A stretch of 64,000 bases of DNA from Climacium dendroides (Eukaryota > Streptophyta > Bryopsida > Hypnales > Climaciaceae), in assembly GCA_950106755.1 (NCBI GenBank), contig OX467082.1, positions 36,394,001 to 36,458,000 of the forward strand. The letters are read 5' to 3'. The notes beneath the pieces were generated by a model that worked only from the letters and a program-made list of their open reading frames with translations, did not search any database and was not told the origin of the DNA. Numbering within the stretch: the first letter of the stretch is position 1; every line of letters starts with the position of its first letter. Below are positions 37,323-49,861 of the stretch, in pieces. Position numbers and translations under genes: made by a program.

Positions 37323-37472
37323 TAAGGTAAACTATCCCAAATGGGGAGCAAGCCCATTGTGAGCTAAAATATGGTAGGATGTACAAACAGATTCTGAAAT
37401 GTACACCACTACCACATTTTAGCCCATAATAGGCTTGCTCCCATTTGGTCTGGAATGGGGTAGTTTACTTTA
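37323..37472. mobile_element. Foldback MITE, family A (copy 2)
   Basis: Ends TAAGGTAAACTATCCC and the inverse GGGGTAGTTTACTTTA, with arms containing GGGGAGCAAGCCCATTGTGA and GGCTTGCTCCCATTTGG. Related to 6378-6514 in ends and arms but with a different loop. A run of more than 20 T lies just upstream (37197-37216). Confidence 0.7.
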
Positions 37473-37889
37473 TCACATGTCTCTAATTATATTTTCATCC
37501 ACAATTTGGCAATTTCATACAAGATTTTCTTTGAATTTGAAGTTATATGGCAAAAAAATTCATATTTTTTTTGCCATTTTTTAGCCAATTTTTTTTGGGT
37601 GCAATTTGGCACTAGAAAGCCAAAAAAAACCTTGCCCACCTACGACCCACCTTTGGATTGGTGGCAAATTGTTCCTTAGGAAAAAATTTCTCAAGGATGA
37701 ATTGAAGTCACACCAAACCAACTTCTTTTTATTTTCTAGTTGTGTGTGTGTTATGGACTTAGTTATGAATTTGTACCATTGCCATTGCCAAAATAAAAAT
37801 AAAAGTAATTTTTTAAATTTTTTTTAATTCGTAAAAACTTCAAAATTCAATATCTTTCACACCATAGATTCAAAGACCACAAAACAAAG

Positions 37890-38150
37890 CCCATGCATCC
37901 TTCCTTGCACAAAATTTTGGAGAAGTACCAAGAATGTGATTGAAGGACGCACGATCTAGGAGATCTCACTGTAACAAACATACAAACTCATTTAAGGTAT
38001 AGATTTTCAAGTTGAAATCTTATAAAGTTGGAATCTAAGTCAAGCTATTTTTTGTTTTGTTTGTTTGTTATAGTGAAATCTACTAGACCATGCATCCCTT
38101 GGTTACATGTTTGGTATTGTCAAAAAGTCCTTGGCAAGGAAGGGTGCACA
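37890..38150. mobile_element. Foldback element, family B
   Basis: Left arm: CATCCTTCCTTGCACAAAAT, then GCACGATCTAGGAGATCTCA and CTGTAACAAAC. Right arm, inverted: GTTTGTTATAGTGAAATC, ACTAGACCATGCATCC, then GTCAAAAAGTCCTTGG and AAGGAAGGGTGC. Arms of about 100 bp surround an AT-rich centre. A related single arm is at 11760-11850. Confidence 0.6.
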
Positions 38151-41100
38151 AACTACGTATTGTATTAGTTGATTCTATAACAAAAAATGATATTGAATTT
38201 CAAAAAAATTATGAATAAAAAAATAAAAAAAATAGATTTTACCTTCTTTTATATATTGTGGCAATAGCACACTAGTCCAAGTGAACTTTGATAGAGGTAT
38301 CTTTACTAATCCACCTAACCTTTGATTGAAGTCCTTTAACCCTACAAAATTATTATGTAGAAGTGGTTTTGACTATTAAGGTAACTAACCCTATTTGTAA
38401 CACAATACCAAATGTGCCCCCCTCGAGGTGGTGGGAAGAATTAACCCTTTGAATGTCTAAAAAAACATATTCAAGTTTCTAGAAACCTTTGAAGTTAAAT
38501 AAAATCATATCAAAGTATTATTTTTAGTATTTATTTTTTACTAGAATACACTCTAAGGTCTATAATTAGCATACCAAATCTAATTTGGTAGAAAGAATTT
38601 ATAAGTTTACTATTTAAGATGTTATAGAAGGTGCATTGCAAATCTTAATTTCCTAATATTTAAGCAGGACTATTTGGGATGAGCATCAAATGCATTAACT
38701 TTTGGAGAGAAAATCAAATTGATATTTCAATTTGAAAAATTCTAAAGAAAATTTTGAGAAGTGATGGATTGATTGTAGTTATGCATAGTTTGTTCTTTAA
38801 TTCTTTTTTTCATGATCACAATTATAGATTTGACATGTAAAAAGAAGAAGATTGAAAGACTTCAATTCACTTCAAGACTTTGTAAGAGTCTTTGACTCCC
38901 TCATTGTAATCTTTCAATCCAAATGCAATAATATCATACTTTCTTTTAATTAATGATGTATAACATGTCTAGATTAGAGTTATATGATTTCAATTTTAAA
39001 ATAAATAATAGCACTTGTCAAAACCTCAACCTTTTGTTTAGTTTTGAACAACACCAAGAAGCTCAAAAAGGCCTTGGACATTTAGAATTCATTTGCATGT
39101 GCAAATATATATATGCGAGTGTGAAATATTGCTAATAAACATTTCTTTCTATTTTGATGTTTGATGTGTGAACAGACTCTATATTATACTTGGATTTTAG
39201 AAATATGTGATAATAGAAGCTTTTATGTCAATTGATTTGAATAATTACCTTGGGATTCTAAGAGGAGATTTGCTATTATATGAGCACAGGAGTGTGAGCC
39301 CACAAGCCTAAAATACTACACACCTATGTTATAGGTGTATATACGAGTGTATATACTAGAAAAAACATCTATGATTATAAGGTATATATGTTACAAGTAC
39401 CCATATAATAGGTGTTTATGATACATTCACCTTCTATAGTGTGTGGTATCTATATTATAGGTACCTATATTGTAGGTTCAATGCTCACAAGCTCGCATTC
39501 TTGGGCTCACATACTAGCACCGTTGATTCTAAAAGTGCTTACTGATTCTAAAGGCCCATTGTGTCCTTAAGGAATAAAATGGATTTTGGGTTGGGTCCTA
39601 TGAACTCAATTTTTAGTAAAAAATTTCAAAAAAATTTCATAAGATAGAGAAAACTTATTAGCTTTGTAGAAATATAATTTTTATTTCAATTGGTGCTTGG
39701 GAGCAAAAATTATAATACAAAAGTCCAAATTTTCATTTGACAAATATAAAAATAAATCCACAAAAACTTGAAATTAAATTAAGTTTTTTTTTTCTTATAG
39801 ATCATATTTTTCTATATATGAATCTTTGATTCATTCCATTTGAATTAGTGATGTGAAAATTATGAACAATCTTGTTTTTCAAGCAATTCAAGCATTTTCT
39901 TGAAAAAAGAACTTATTGAGTTCATTTTTGAATGCAACTTTCTCAATCTTTCAAAAAAAATTGGCAAGGTTAAGTTTGCTTTTTGAAAGAACTCACCATT
40001 GGGATTATTGTGTTTCAATCCCATCTTAGAGTTAATAAAAATTTAGTTTCTCTTTCAATCTTGAATCTATTTCTTCTTAACAATTTTTTAAAGAATAAAA
40101 ATTAGGTGTTGCTTTTTAAAAAAAAATTCCTAGACTTTCAACTCAGTTCTTCAACACAAAAAATTTTAAATTCAAAGTCCATAGTGCAAAAGAATTTTAC
40201 AACTAGTGGTCAAAATCATCTAAAATTGCAAGCTTATGTTAAAAGATAAAAATAAAAATAAACTTTGAATGCTAATATCTCTCAATCTATATGGTGAAAC
40301 TTCATGAAATTTTTACCACATGTTCTCAAACAAGTAGTGTACTTGTTTTGATATTCTTTGGATAATGAAGCTTTGAGCAAATATTTTCAAATTGTTGTAT
40401 AAGTCCCAATGATTGGGCATTTTAGTGTTATGTGTGATAACCCATAAGAGAAAGCATTGTTATTCTTGCTTAAAGTTGATGTATTGTTGTGTGATGGTTT
40501 TGGTTAAATTGTTGTAGTTGATTGTATAAGCTTTAAGCAATATATAGATTGTATATGCTTAAAGCACTAATTGAATAAAATGGGCTTTAAAGCAATTCTA
40601 GGAGTAACATTGTTATTTAGTGATTATTTGATTGTTGTGTGTAAATTTGAGGGTGTGAGGAAATGTTGTGGTTGTTTGTTTTAAACAAAGGTTTGTGTAT
40701 TAACTTCAATTAAATTGTGATAATAAATTGTATATGCTTTAAGTGTTGTGTATGGTGTGTGTGCTTGAAGCAATTGTTTTGTGAGTCTTGTGGAAAAGCT
40801 TAAAGCTATTTTGATGGTAATAGTTTTTAGGTTTATAGTTGATTACTAAATTACTAAGTATAAAAATATCTTCAGAGAGAAAGTAGTTGTATGCATGTAA
40901 AAATCCCAACAATTGGATAAATGAGTAAAATTGCAAATTTATTCACAGTTCAACAAGAATGGTGTGACCATGAGGCTTTGTATTAGGTGAACAATAATAT
41001 TGATAGTAGGAAAATTAAACAAAAATAAATTTAAACAAAAATAAATAATGAAAAAAATAATAAATGAATGTCTTATTAGAACAAAAATTAATATTGAAAA

Positions 41101-44097
41101 AAAATGAAAATGAAATACAAAACAATATTTATCAATCTATGCAACAAAACGTGAAGCAATGAAAAAATATTTATTTCTTTAGTAATAATATATAAAAATT
41201 CTATACAATACTAAAATGAATTATTTTGAATCTCATTTGAATCTTAGAGCAATTACTAGTCTAAATTCTCCTAATTGATTTTTTGAAGATTCTAAGACAT
41301 AGATTTTGGATGTTTTAATTGATAGTTTTCATAATACGTTGGACACTTGATTAGTAGCAATAAACAATTAATTATTATCGTGCTTTTAAAATTAAAATAA
41401 AGTTGAAAATTGATTTGTTCAAATTATTTCAATAGCGGAATAGAAATGTAAGGACCTCAAATATCAAATCTAATAAAATTAAATATACATATATATATAT
41501 ATATAATTTTCAACTATGATGTGTGTAGCATAATTCCTTGCACAAAGTTCTACTATCTAGCATGTCTTTTTTTACTTTTATTATCATATGTAATCCAACA
41601 GTTTTGCTATAATCATTGGGAATTTCAAATGACACAAATAAAAAAGGATACCAAATATCAATTGTTATTGAATGATATATAGGTCCTTTAACTCAATCAA
41701 AAACTTTTATGTTATATGCCTTTGTGTCTTTATTCATATAAAACAAATGTGGAATAGTGGAATCATTTGGAATTGGTTTCAAGCATAATGAATCGATCAT
41801 GTTAACATCTGCAATGGTGTGATATGTTTTTTGAAACCTATTTAGTATGTCAATAAATATTGGATTGTTTTATCGCATCATAGTAATTATTTTGTAACAT
41901 TGTATACATGCATACCAAAACTAGGGGCTAAAGAGTTTAGTCCATTATTTAATTTTTGAAAGATCCATTTATCTCTAACAATAGGCACTTGATAAAAATT
42001 ACTACAAACTATAACCACCTAGTTCACCCCAAAAATTGTTTTGAACACGTTTAATAGAGTGAAGTCTGTACATGAGATTATTGTAAATTGCTCTTTGATC
42101 TTCATTTAGATTGTGAAGTAATTTGAAAAATTATAATTCATTCATTAAATCAACATTTCAAAAAGTATGATGTTCTAAATCTTGATTTGTTTAATGTCTT
42201 ACATGTGATTCTCTCTCTCATCTTTGTATAGGTAATGCATTGCATAATGCACCTTTTCATGACTTTAGGAGTTATGGACTTATCATGAACAAAATTTCCT
42301 TAGGAAATACACAAGAATAGTTTATGACCCACAATAGCTATAGAACAAGTGATGCATTACAAGCAACAAAGACCTTAAAATATCTATTACAATATCCATC
42401 CAAACACCATACCTCTGTTTTCTTGTACAGATAAACACTTCGACAGATATTGTATTCGGATATCAATCTCAAAGGTGAGTGACCGATGCCCACATGACCT
42501 TCATGCGTTATACAATAGATTGATGTTGACTTGCTACTTTAGGAATCACCCCTTAGGCAGGAATGTCCTTTGCATGACCGAGTCACTCAACACTACAACG
42601 CATTATGTGCTTCTTAGAGTGTCTCTTGATTCAAAGCTTGTGCAATAGTGCCTTGATGTTTTCTTGTCACCATGAATACCATGATGTCTATAAAGGTAGT
42701 TGCTAAATTGTATCGATAAGAGAGTAGCTCAAATGTAGATGGATTTCTGTCGTTCTTGTTGAAATTCTATGTCTAAATTCAACATTTGCATATTCTTTAT
42801 GTGACCATATTTGCCTAATGTTTATATAACCTAATCTTTGGCCTAGATAATAACTTAGAGACATGTTGTAGACACCTTGCATATGATCTAGAACTAACTA
42901 TTTGTTTGTTTTTCAATCATGGGTGCAAGTGAGGCGTGTCTCCTCAAGATTTGACCATATTTTATTTCTTATAAAATCATTCTCTCTTTGAACTCATCTC
43001 ATAGCTTGTGTAGATTGGAATTTACTATAGATTTAACTATTGAGAAATTCCTATAGTTACGAGTTCGTTCGCAGGGAGGTATGGTTTACAATAGGTAATT
43101 CCTAAGGCAATCTATTAACCCAAGTTGTGCACAATTGAAGGAAAGGGGGAAATATTCCACATTAACTCAAACAATGGATAAAGCCGCGCTTATTATATTT
43201 ATAACCAAGGTTGAAAACTTATCAATTGCATGTAAATCTATTGATTGAGCTTTGTCTGCTCACTCCTATGTCAGCCTCACCAACCGCATTGGTATAGTCT
43301 TCTATTGATCTCCTCGCTCAGCAACCAACATCTCCAATTGATTCTTTGTTTATGTGTTCACATCGACCAATTGCTCATTGCAGGATATATTTTCTCCGTT
43401 TTTTATGCCTCCCTTATTCTTTCAATTCTATTGATTTATAATTCCAAAATCTCTCTCTTCATAAACAATTAACTTCATTGCCTCTATAGATTAACAATCA
43501 GTTCAAACCATTAAAACATTCAATAGTATCCAAATCACACATAATTGACATTCCCATGCATTCAATCCATCGACTGTTGATAATACAATTAAACTCACGC
43601 ACAACCAAGCATGCAATCACAGCAATAACAATAGAATTTCTCACAATTAGTTACACCCATAGTTTAACACACCACTCAGATGGTCACATACACCATTGAT
43701 AAAAACAATTAAAATCCATGTACACAGACATTCACATCCAATCACATCCATAGAAATTCCTCACGGAATTAAATCTATAGACTCAATATTCAGCACAGAA
43801 ACACACGCAACAATAGCAAGAATTCCAATTGCATAATCACATCCAAAAATACACACACAATCTCCACACATTTGAACACCGCACTATATAATAATAAATT
43901 CCGCATTATATTCCAACATAGACTTTTACAATTGATCCTCACTTCTGTCCAACTCCACTCTGTAATATCTATTGATCCAGCATAACTAAAACCAATCACT
44001 AGCACTATAGAAAATGAACTCCACCCACTGAATTCACAAACACTCACAACTATCCATCACACTCACACTGCCGACTGCACCGCCGCAGGAGACCTGG
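38151..44097. other. AT-rich gene desert
   Basis: No gene recognised in about 6 kb. Seen here: an imperfect inverted repeat at about 39285-39525 with GTGAGCCCA ends and ATAGGTGTATATA-like internal repeats, an (AT)n run at about 41489-41505, and a slightly more GC-rich stretch at 42400-42780 that may be decayed coding sequence but matches nothing I can name. Short frames are AT-driven. Confidence 0.4.
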
Positions 44098-44286
44098 CAC
44101 TACAAGAGAAAGGGGTGTTTTAAGTAGTGTCCTAAACATCACGTCTTTTAAGTAAGTTTTTAAGTAAACTTTTACTAAAAAGACAGTCTTTTTAGTAAAA
44201 GTTTACTTAAAAACTTACTTAAAAGATGTTACTTAAAAGACATGATGTCTAGGACACTACTTAAAACACCCCTTTCTCTTGTAGTG
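44098..44286. mobile_element. 189-bp CACTA-type hairpin MITE, family C (copy 1)
   Basis: Starts CACTACAAGAGAAAGGGGTG and ends with the exact inverse. The arms are near-perfect inverted repeats over the whole element, apart from a short unpaired TAAGTAAC-type segment and single mismatches. It is flanked by TGG on both sides (44095-44097 and 44287-44289). CACTACAAGA termini with a 3-bp target duplication identify the CACTA superfamily. No coding capacity. Confidence 0.92.
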
Positions 44287-45085
44287 TGGCTCTCTCCAGA
44301 CTAAGAACAATTGACTTTCCCCACGGAACTTCACCTGAACACCATAGCCAACCACCTCAACTGCCAACACAATAGAATTCATCCATCTAATCCCCTTGAA
44401 TCCCATCCATCTATTGGCCAAAACTATAGAAAATCTTCCTACCCGGGTAATAGCCTATTGTTAACATTGTAACACCACTATCACTATAGAAAACGAGGTA
44501 TTTAACCAAAATTTTAAAACTCTTCACAAATTCCCTATAGATTCTTAACTACAGCTTGTAGTATAATTTGTTTGTGGATTCAATTGGAAGGTTATGCATG
44601 TAGAGGTGCTGATTGTTCCAAGATGTAAAGTATTTGCACCAATTTGGATTCTTGTCAACTTTTTATAGTAGCTGATATGAGCATGGCAATACAATTTGTG
44701 TTACACTCAATCAAAATGTTGAAAATGTCACACTAGGATGATTTGTATACGTTGAGAAAGTCATGACATGATGTTTCAAAAGCATTGAGAAATACTTGTA
44801 CCAATTTGAATTCTTGTTGAATTCTTGATAAACTCTCGTTAATAATTAGTAAATACAAATTTGAAATATGATTCAAATCTAGATTGATTAGTTCAAAGTT
44901 TTGCAAGTAATATCTAGACAATTGGGGATTTATACCTATCAAATTGTCCATTAAATTGTTAAGATACTTAGAAAATTGTATATACCATAACGTATTATGG
45001 TTTCAATTTGGGTGTATAGTGCTATTAAGCAAAGGAGACATTGCATTGAATTATCATTACTTTTCTTAACCTTCAACTGTTTTTG
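44287..45085. other. AT-rich intergenic DNA
   Basis: No gene recognised. A 72-codon minus frame at 44733-44951 has AT-biased residues and no domain. Confidence 0.45.
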
Positions 45086-45548
45086 CACTAGTAGAAAAAA
45101 ACAGTGACCAAATTAACAAAACTCAATAAAAAAGTGTCACTTGATTTTTTTTGTTGATTTGGACGTATTAATTTGGGCAATTTTGAACAAAAAAAGTGTT
45201 GATTTCTTAACAAAAATTTGTTGATTTTGTAGCAAAAGAATGTTAACTAACATGTGGCAAGTGCTATATCATCACAAGAGGGCCACCTAGGCAAGACTAC
45301 CATGTTAGCATCTAATACATTGATGCCAAATATTTAATTAAATTCACAAAGAAGATTCTTCACTTTAAAGTCTAATTTAAAAAAAAATTAACATTATATT
45401 CAAAATACTTAAATGCATTAAGGAATTGAACTTTGAATATCAATTACCTTTGAGGTTGGGAAGGAAAGAAGTCAAGCTCTTTATACAATAGGGGTGATAG
45501 GGGTAAGATAAACCATATGAGATGTATAAATGACCATTACGGTAGTAA
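45086..45548 (+). mobile_element. CACTA-like element, family D, left part only
   Basis: Begins CACTAGTAGAAAAAAACAGTG. It shares with 49862-50170 the motifs AATTAACAAAA/TTTTTGTTGATTT and AGCTCTTTATACAA in the same order. The right end (expected ...CTACTAGTG) is not found; a different foldback follows at 45549. Confidence 0.55.
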
Positions 45549-45971
45549 GACCTCTCATTGTCAAAACGCAGGAATTGTGTTTGAAGTTGAATTTCAGACC
45601 TCATTTAGGCATAATAAAATAACTTTTTTCAAAAATTTTGAACAAAAAAAAGGTGTAAAATCAAGTTAACTTTCACCTTCAAAAATCCGTTTGAGATTTC
45701 AAGTCTCCAATCAAAAGTTATAAACAAATTTCAGAGAGGATGTTTGAAATTGTCAAAATTTTAAAAATGTCCTTTCCAACCCCTCTTTGAAATTTGTCCA
45801 TAACTTTTGATTGGAGGCTCAAAATCTCAAACAGTTTTTTGAAGGTGAAAGTTAACTTGATTTTCCACCTTTTTTTATTCAAAGCTTCTGAAAAAATTTA
45901 TTTTACTATGCCTAAATGAAGTTTGAAATTCAACTTCAAACACAATTCCTGTGTTTTGACAATGAGAGGTC
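45549..45971. mobile_element. Large foldback element, about 423 bp
   Basis: Two inverted arms of nearly 200 bp: left GACCTCTCATTGTCAAAACG, GGAATTGTGTTTGAAGTTGA; right CAACTTCAAACACAATTCCT, TTTTGACAATGAGAGGTC. The inner parts also pair (AAAATCAAGTTAACTTTCACC with its inverse; TCCAATCAAAAGTTATAAAC with GTCCATAACTTTTGATTGGA). No obvious target duplication. It can fold into a long hairpin. Confidence 0.8.
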
Positions 45972-46746
45972 TGAAATCTATATATTGGTTGTCCTTTTTT
46001 TTATACGTTTTTGAATGCTTGTGAGTTTGAGCTTCTTGTAATGGGAAAAGAAGAAATGATTTGTTTGATGCAATATGTTTGTCAACAAAAGCAATAAATT
46101 TCTTCATTAGAATTTACTTTATATTTTGGTGCATTTTTAATCCATATTATCACATGTTCATGTTTGCTACCTCTATGTTGAAATTTGATAATAAAAAAGA
46201 AATCTATTTTTTCACCTATAATCAAAGTTTTTTTTAATTAATTTTTGAAATGTTGTAGTGTGATTATTATAGAATAGTGCACATATTATTGAATTGGACC
46301 TTATTAGTTTTGTTATATGAATAGATTCAAGAGAATTGAAATTAGGTAAAATTAAATGTTTCACGTTTAATTTGTACAAAGCTTGTATTAGAGGTGTTTA
46401 TAGATGCTTTGCACTTGTCAAGGTATGAAAAATGTTGGACAACCTAATTGTCTTATCATTGCAAATGAACTTTTCTATAGTTCCTCTATGTAATCAAGTG
46501 ATGTGTGTAATTTTTCTAAATCACAAAATTTAATGTATGATTGTAAAAGTTTATCTAAATCTCAATCTAAATTAGACTCTTTAATAACATCAACAACCAT
46601 TAAAGCTCTTCCATTTAACTTTACTTTTCTAATTTGAATCCAACTAGAATTTTTAACTTTTCCAATACAAATCTTAATCGCCTTGAAAAAAATATTTTGA
46701 ATATTTGTAGCAAAATCATGACTTTTATACAACAGTTCCTATTTTA
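45972..46746. other. AT-rich intergenic DNA
   Basis: Nothing recognised. Confidence 0.45.
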
Positions 46747-47310
46747 CTATTTTATAATAAGAGAAATTACTATATATTTTTTCATTTTGAAGATGACCAA
46801 AAAAAAGGTTGGAAAATTAAATCCTATGCTATGTTTATCTTGGAAGATTCCTACAAAATGGTATTGTTCACTAGGTGCAGTAGATAAACCATTTTTAGTA
46901 GGTGAAATCATCGATCTTTTATCATAGTCTTGTATAATTTTAAAATCAAAAAAATTATGCATTGTTGTTTCTATACAAACATCTTCTGTTTCTTCTTCAA
47001 AATTATTTTGGTTTGTAATGTCATCTTCAAAAATATCACTTTCAATTTTTGTTTGGAAATGTATTACAAACAAACTATTCTCTAAACGATGAATTTGACC
47101 ATTTAAATTTCTATACAATAGAATATTCAACAAATCTTTGATTGCTAACATAATCACATTAGGATATACATTTCCATACATAAAAAAAGATTTGTATACT
47201 AAATGGCATTTTAGAAGAACCCCTATTATACCACCACCTTTAAGTAAATGAGAAAAGATTGATTGTGTTTTATCAATACTTGCTAAAACATTTATAACAC
47301 TCCCATGCAT
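46747..47310 (-). CDS. Isolated 187-codon open frame, hypothetical (weak)
   Basis: The longest single open frame in the AT-rich desert, with a true ATG (MHGSVINVLASIDKTQSIF) and 187 codons at about 30% GC. A hydrophobic N-terminal half precedes an acidic centre (SDIFEDDITNQNNFEEETED) and a hydrophobic C-terminal end (FPTFFLVIFKMKKYIVISLI). I recognise no family. There is no sign of splicing and no codon-level evidence beyond length. It may be the remnant of an element-encoded protein or chance. Confidence 0.25.
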   Translation of the reverse strand: MHGSVINVLASIDKTQSIFSHLLKGGGIIGVLLKCHLVYKSFFMYGNVYPNVIMLAIKDLLNILLYRNLNGQIHRLENSLFVIHFQTKIESDIFEDDITNQNNFEEETEDVCIETTMHNFFDFKIIQDYDKRSMISPTKNGLSTAPSEQYHFVGIFQDKHSIGFNFPTFFLVIFKMKKYIVISLIIK

Positions 47311-49861
47311 TTTATATTAACTACACAGATATAGTTTATAAATTTGTGCAAAAGCTTGCTATGGTCAAATCAATCTTTTTTCTAAAATAGTAACTAAAGT
47401 CACTTGATAGATGGTATAATCAAATTTCTCCCTCTCTATATATTTTAGGTGCAAAATATAATGGGATTTTATTTTTCTTAACCCCTAAGTGCCCCACAGG
47501 CCAAAATGTGGCCTCTTTGACTTGGAAGGTTGTCCTTGTTTGACTGCTATTATCTTTCAAACAATATGGTCAATCATTAGTTCATTTCCATGCACCTTTG
47601 AACCTTTCTCCACTACCAATCACTACTGTCAATATTTTGTGGATCTCATTTTGAATGGTATTTTAAGAGGAATTAGTTCCATAGGGTTTGGATTTAGTGA
47701 ATTTGAGTTGGGCGCTTAGGGATTATTCATTTAAATATTGATTGCAAACATATAATGACTCATTTAAAAATAAGGTAAAATCATATTATAGTATAGATTT
47801 TGTTGTTTCTTGCAATATAAGTGTTAATCAAATACAAAGTTTCAAAAAATTTAATCTTTGACTTATAAAACATACAAAAATTGGTACATCATTTATTTTT
47901 TCATTAAAATTAATAAAATATTTTTCCATTATTGATAGAGATTTAGTGTCTTTCTTGGTTTTTTTATTTTTTTATTTTATTTAGTGATTTATTAGTAGAA
48001 ATATATTTTTTTATTTTTTAATTTGTGATTTTTAAATGTTTTGAAATTTGATTGATTTTGTTTTTTTACTCTCTCTTGTTGACACTTGAATCATTTTCTT
48101 GTTTTAATGTCATTGAAATAATTTGAAGATTAGCTTCTTCAACTATTTTAGTTTGTATTTGATTTTGTATAACATTGTTTGTAATGAAAGATGAATCTAT
48201 ATTGTTGAATTTTGTAATATTTTTTAAATCAATTTTTTGTTTATGTTCTATATACTTTAAGCATTTTATAATTTTGTACAATCGTGCAATTTCATCCCGT
48301 GGCTTGGGTTGACAAAAACCTTCCTATCAAAGAAACTTCGATCAAAGGACTTTTTGCTGTTAGAGAAGTCACATGTACTAGTTTGCATGGATCGAGTAGA
48401 TTGGCCAACAATTCCTTATTGGAGGCTCTAGTTATTACAAAGAGAGTTGTAGAGCTTTTAGTTGCTTATGCTCTTTAATTTAATATTGGACGATTAGAGG
48501 TGAAACAAACAAAGGAATGGCCTCGCCCTATTGCTCCTTCAGGTGCTAAACACTTGAGAATGGAACTACGTTAAAATTGTGTGCTCTATAGATAGCTTCA
48601 AGTGAGCTGAGGCCAAATTAAAAATGCATAAGTGTAAATGAGTGATAATGTAAGGCACATTCATGGTGCACTTTTTTTCAAAATGGTTGGATTCCTACCA
48701 TAATCAAATGAGTGAGGTTATTCACCTAGCATGCATATGTTGATGAATTTATTGTCTTAGTGATGACAGTTTTGATATAATGTATAGAATCGTTGCGTTC
48801 TGTACTGATTACAACTCTTCATTAATTTAATTAGGGTTGCATTTGCTAATGAGAAGAAGAACGCATTAAAGAGAGAGGAAGATTCATCTACCTCAATGAA
48901 GGTCCTTATTGTAGTATTTAGACTAAGCAACATGCTCGACAACATTCTATAGGTAAGGCTAATTCAATTTTCTCGACATTTAAGTTTTGGATGAAGGTTG
49001 TTTGTTTCAAAACTTAGATTTCATTTTGCACCTTTGAGGGTGCATTGTCTATTGGCCATTCAATCTAACAGAGACATTTTTGAACTTGTGCAAGTGGATT
49101 TGGATCAGTGGATTTTGTACAATTTGACAAAGTAATGAAAAGTATGTTTTGCAACCCTTCTTCTTCATAGAAGAGAGGTAGTTCAAGAGTCACATCACCA
49201 ATTCAACATGATTCGGCAATGGTCATGGATATGCATGATATTTTAAACTTAGATAAATAGACATATTAGAGTTACATAGGTTAGACTTATTAGACTTATA
49301 TAGTTTACATGTCTCATATTTTAGATTAGGTGAGATTTTTTACAACAAATCCCTAAAAGATCTTTTTTATATTATAATGAAGATTCTAGTTTACTAAGTA
49401 AAGTTGAGATTTTATATATGATATCCACATAAGATGCTAGTTTACGTGGAGAGACTATTTTAAAGTAGATGTGGACAATGGAAAAATTAGATGATAACGT
49501 TGGCGGTAGACAGAGAGTGGGAAGTGCATGGTAGAAGAATGCCTTTTTGATTTCATGTATATCTTCATTTTCTTGTGCTTTGATTGTGTTTTTTTGTTTT
49601 GTATTTTTTTCATTGCTAAACATTGTTTTAAATGACAATCTCTTACATTATACTTGTAATTATATTTGTAATGTGTATTGCGTCGGAGATTATAGCATTT
49701 CAATTTCTCATCTAATTTTGCCATGTTAAAGATATCAAATACAAAATTTTCCACAAATTGTACAAAATTGTTACAATACATATACACAAATATACAAATA
49801 TCTGCAATACCTAATTTTAGAGTCTAAAATACACCCAAAAGTTTGAACAACTTTGATATCT
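47311..49861. other. AT-rich intergenic DNA
   Basis: No gene recognised. Frames at 47489-47719 (+), 48066-48281 (-), 48284-48478 (+) and 49372-49787 (-) are short, AT-biased and without domains. Confidence 0.45.

Noticed and set aside
41489..41505. (AT)n run considered as a regulatory site
   Set aside because: Simple dinucleotide repeat in AT-rich DNA with no gene nearby.
42400..42780. Possible Harbinger-type transposase relic on the minus strand
   Set aside because: Composition is slightly raised but no motif could be matched in any frame.
46634..46927. 97-codon forward frame
   Set aside because: Antisense to the 187-codon minus frame, AT-driven, no domain.
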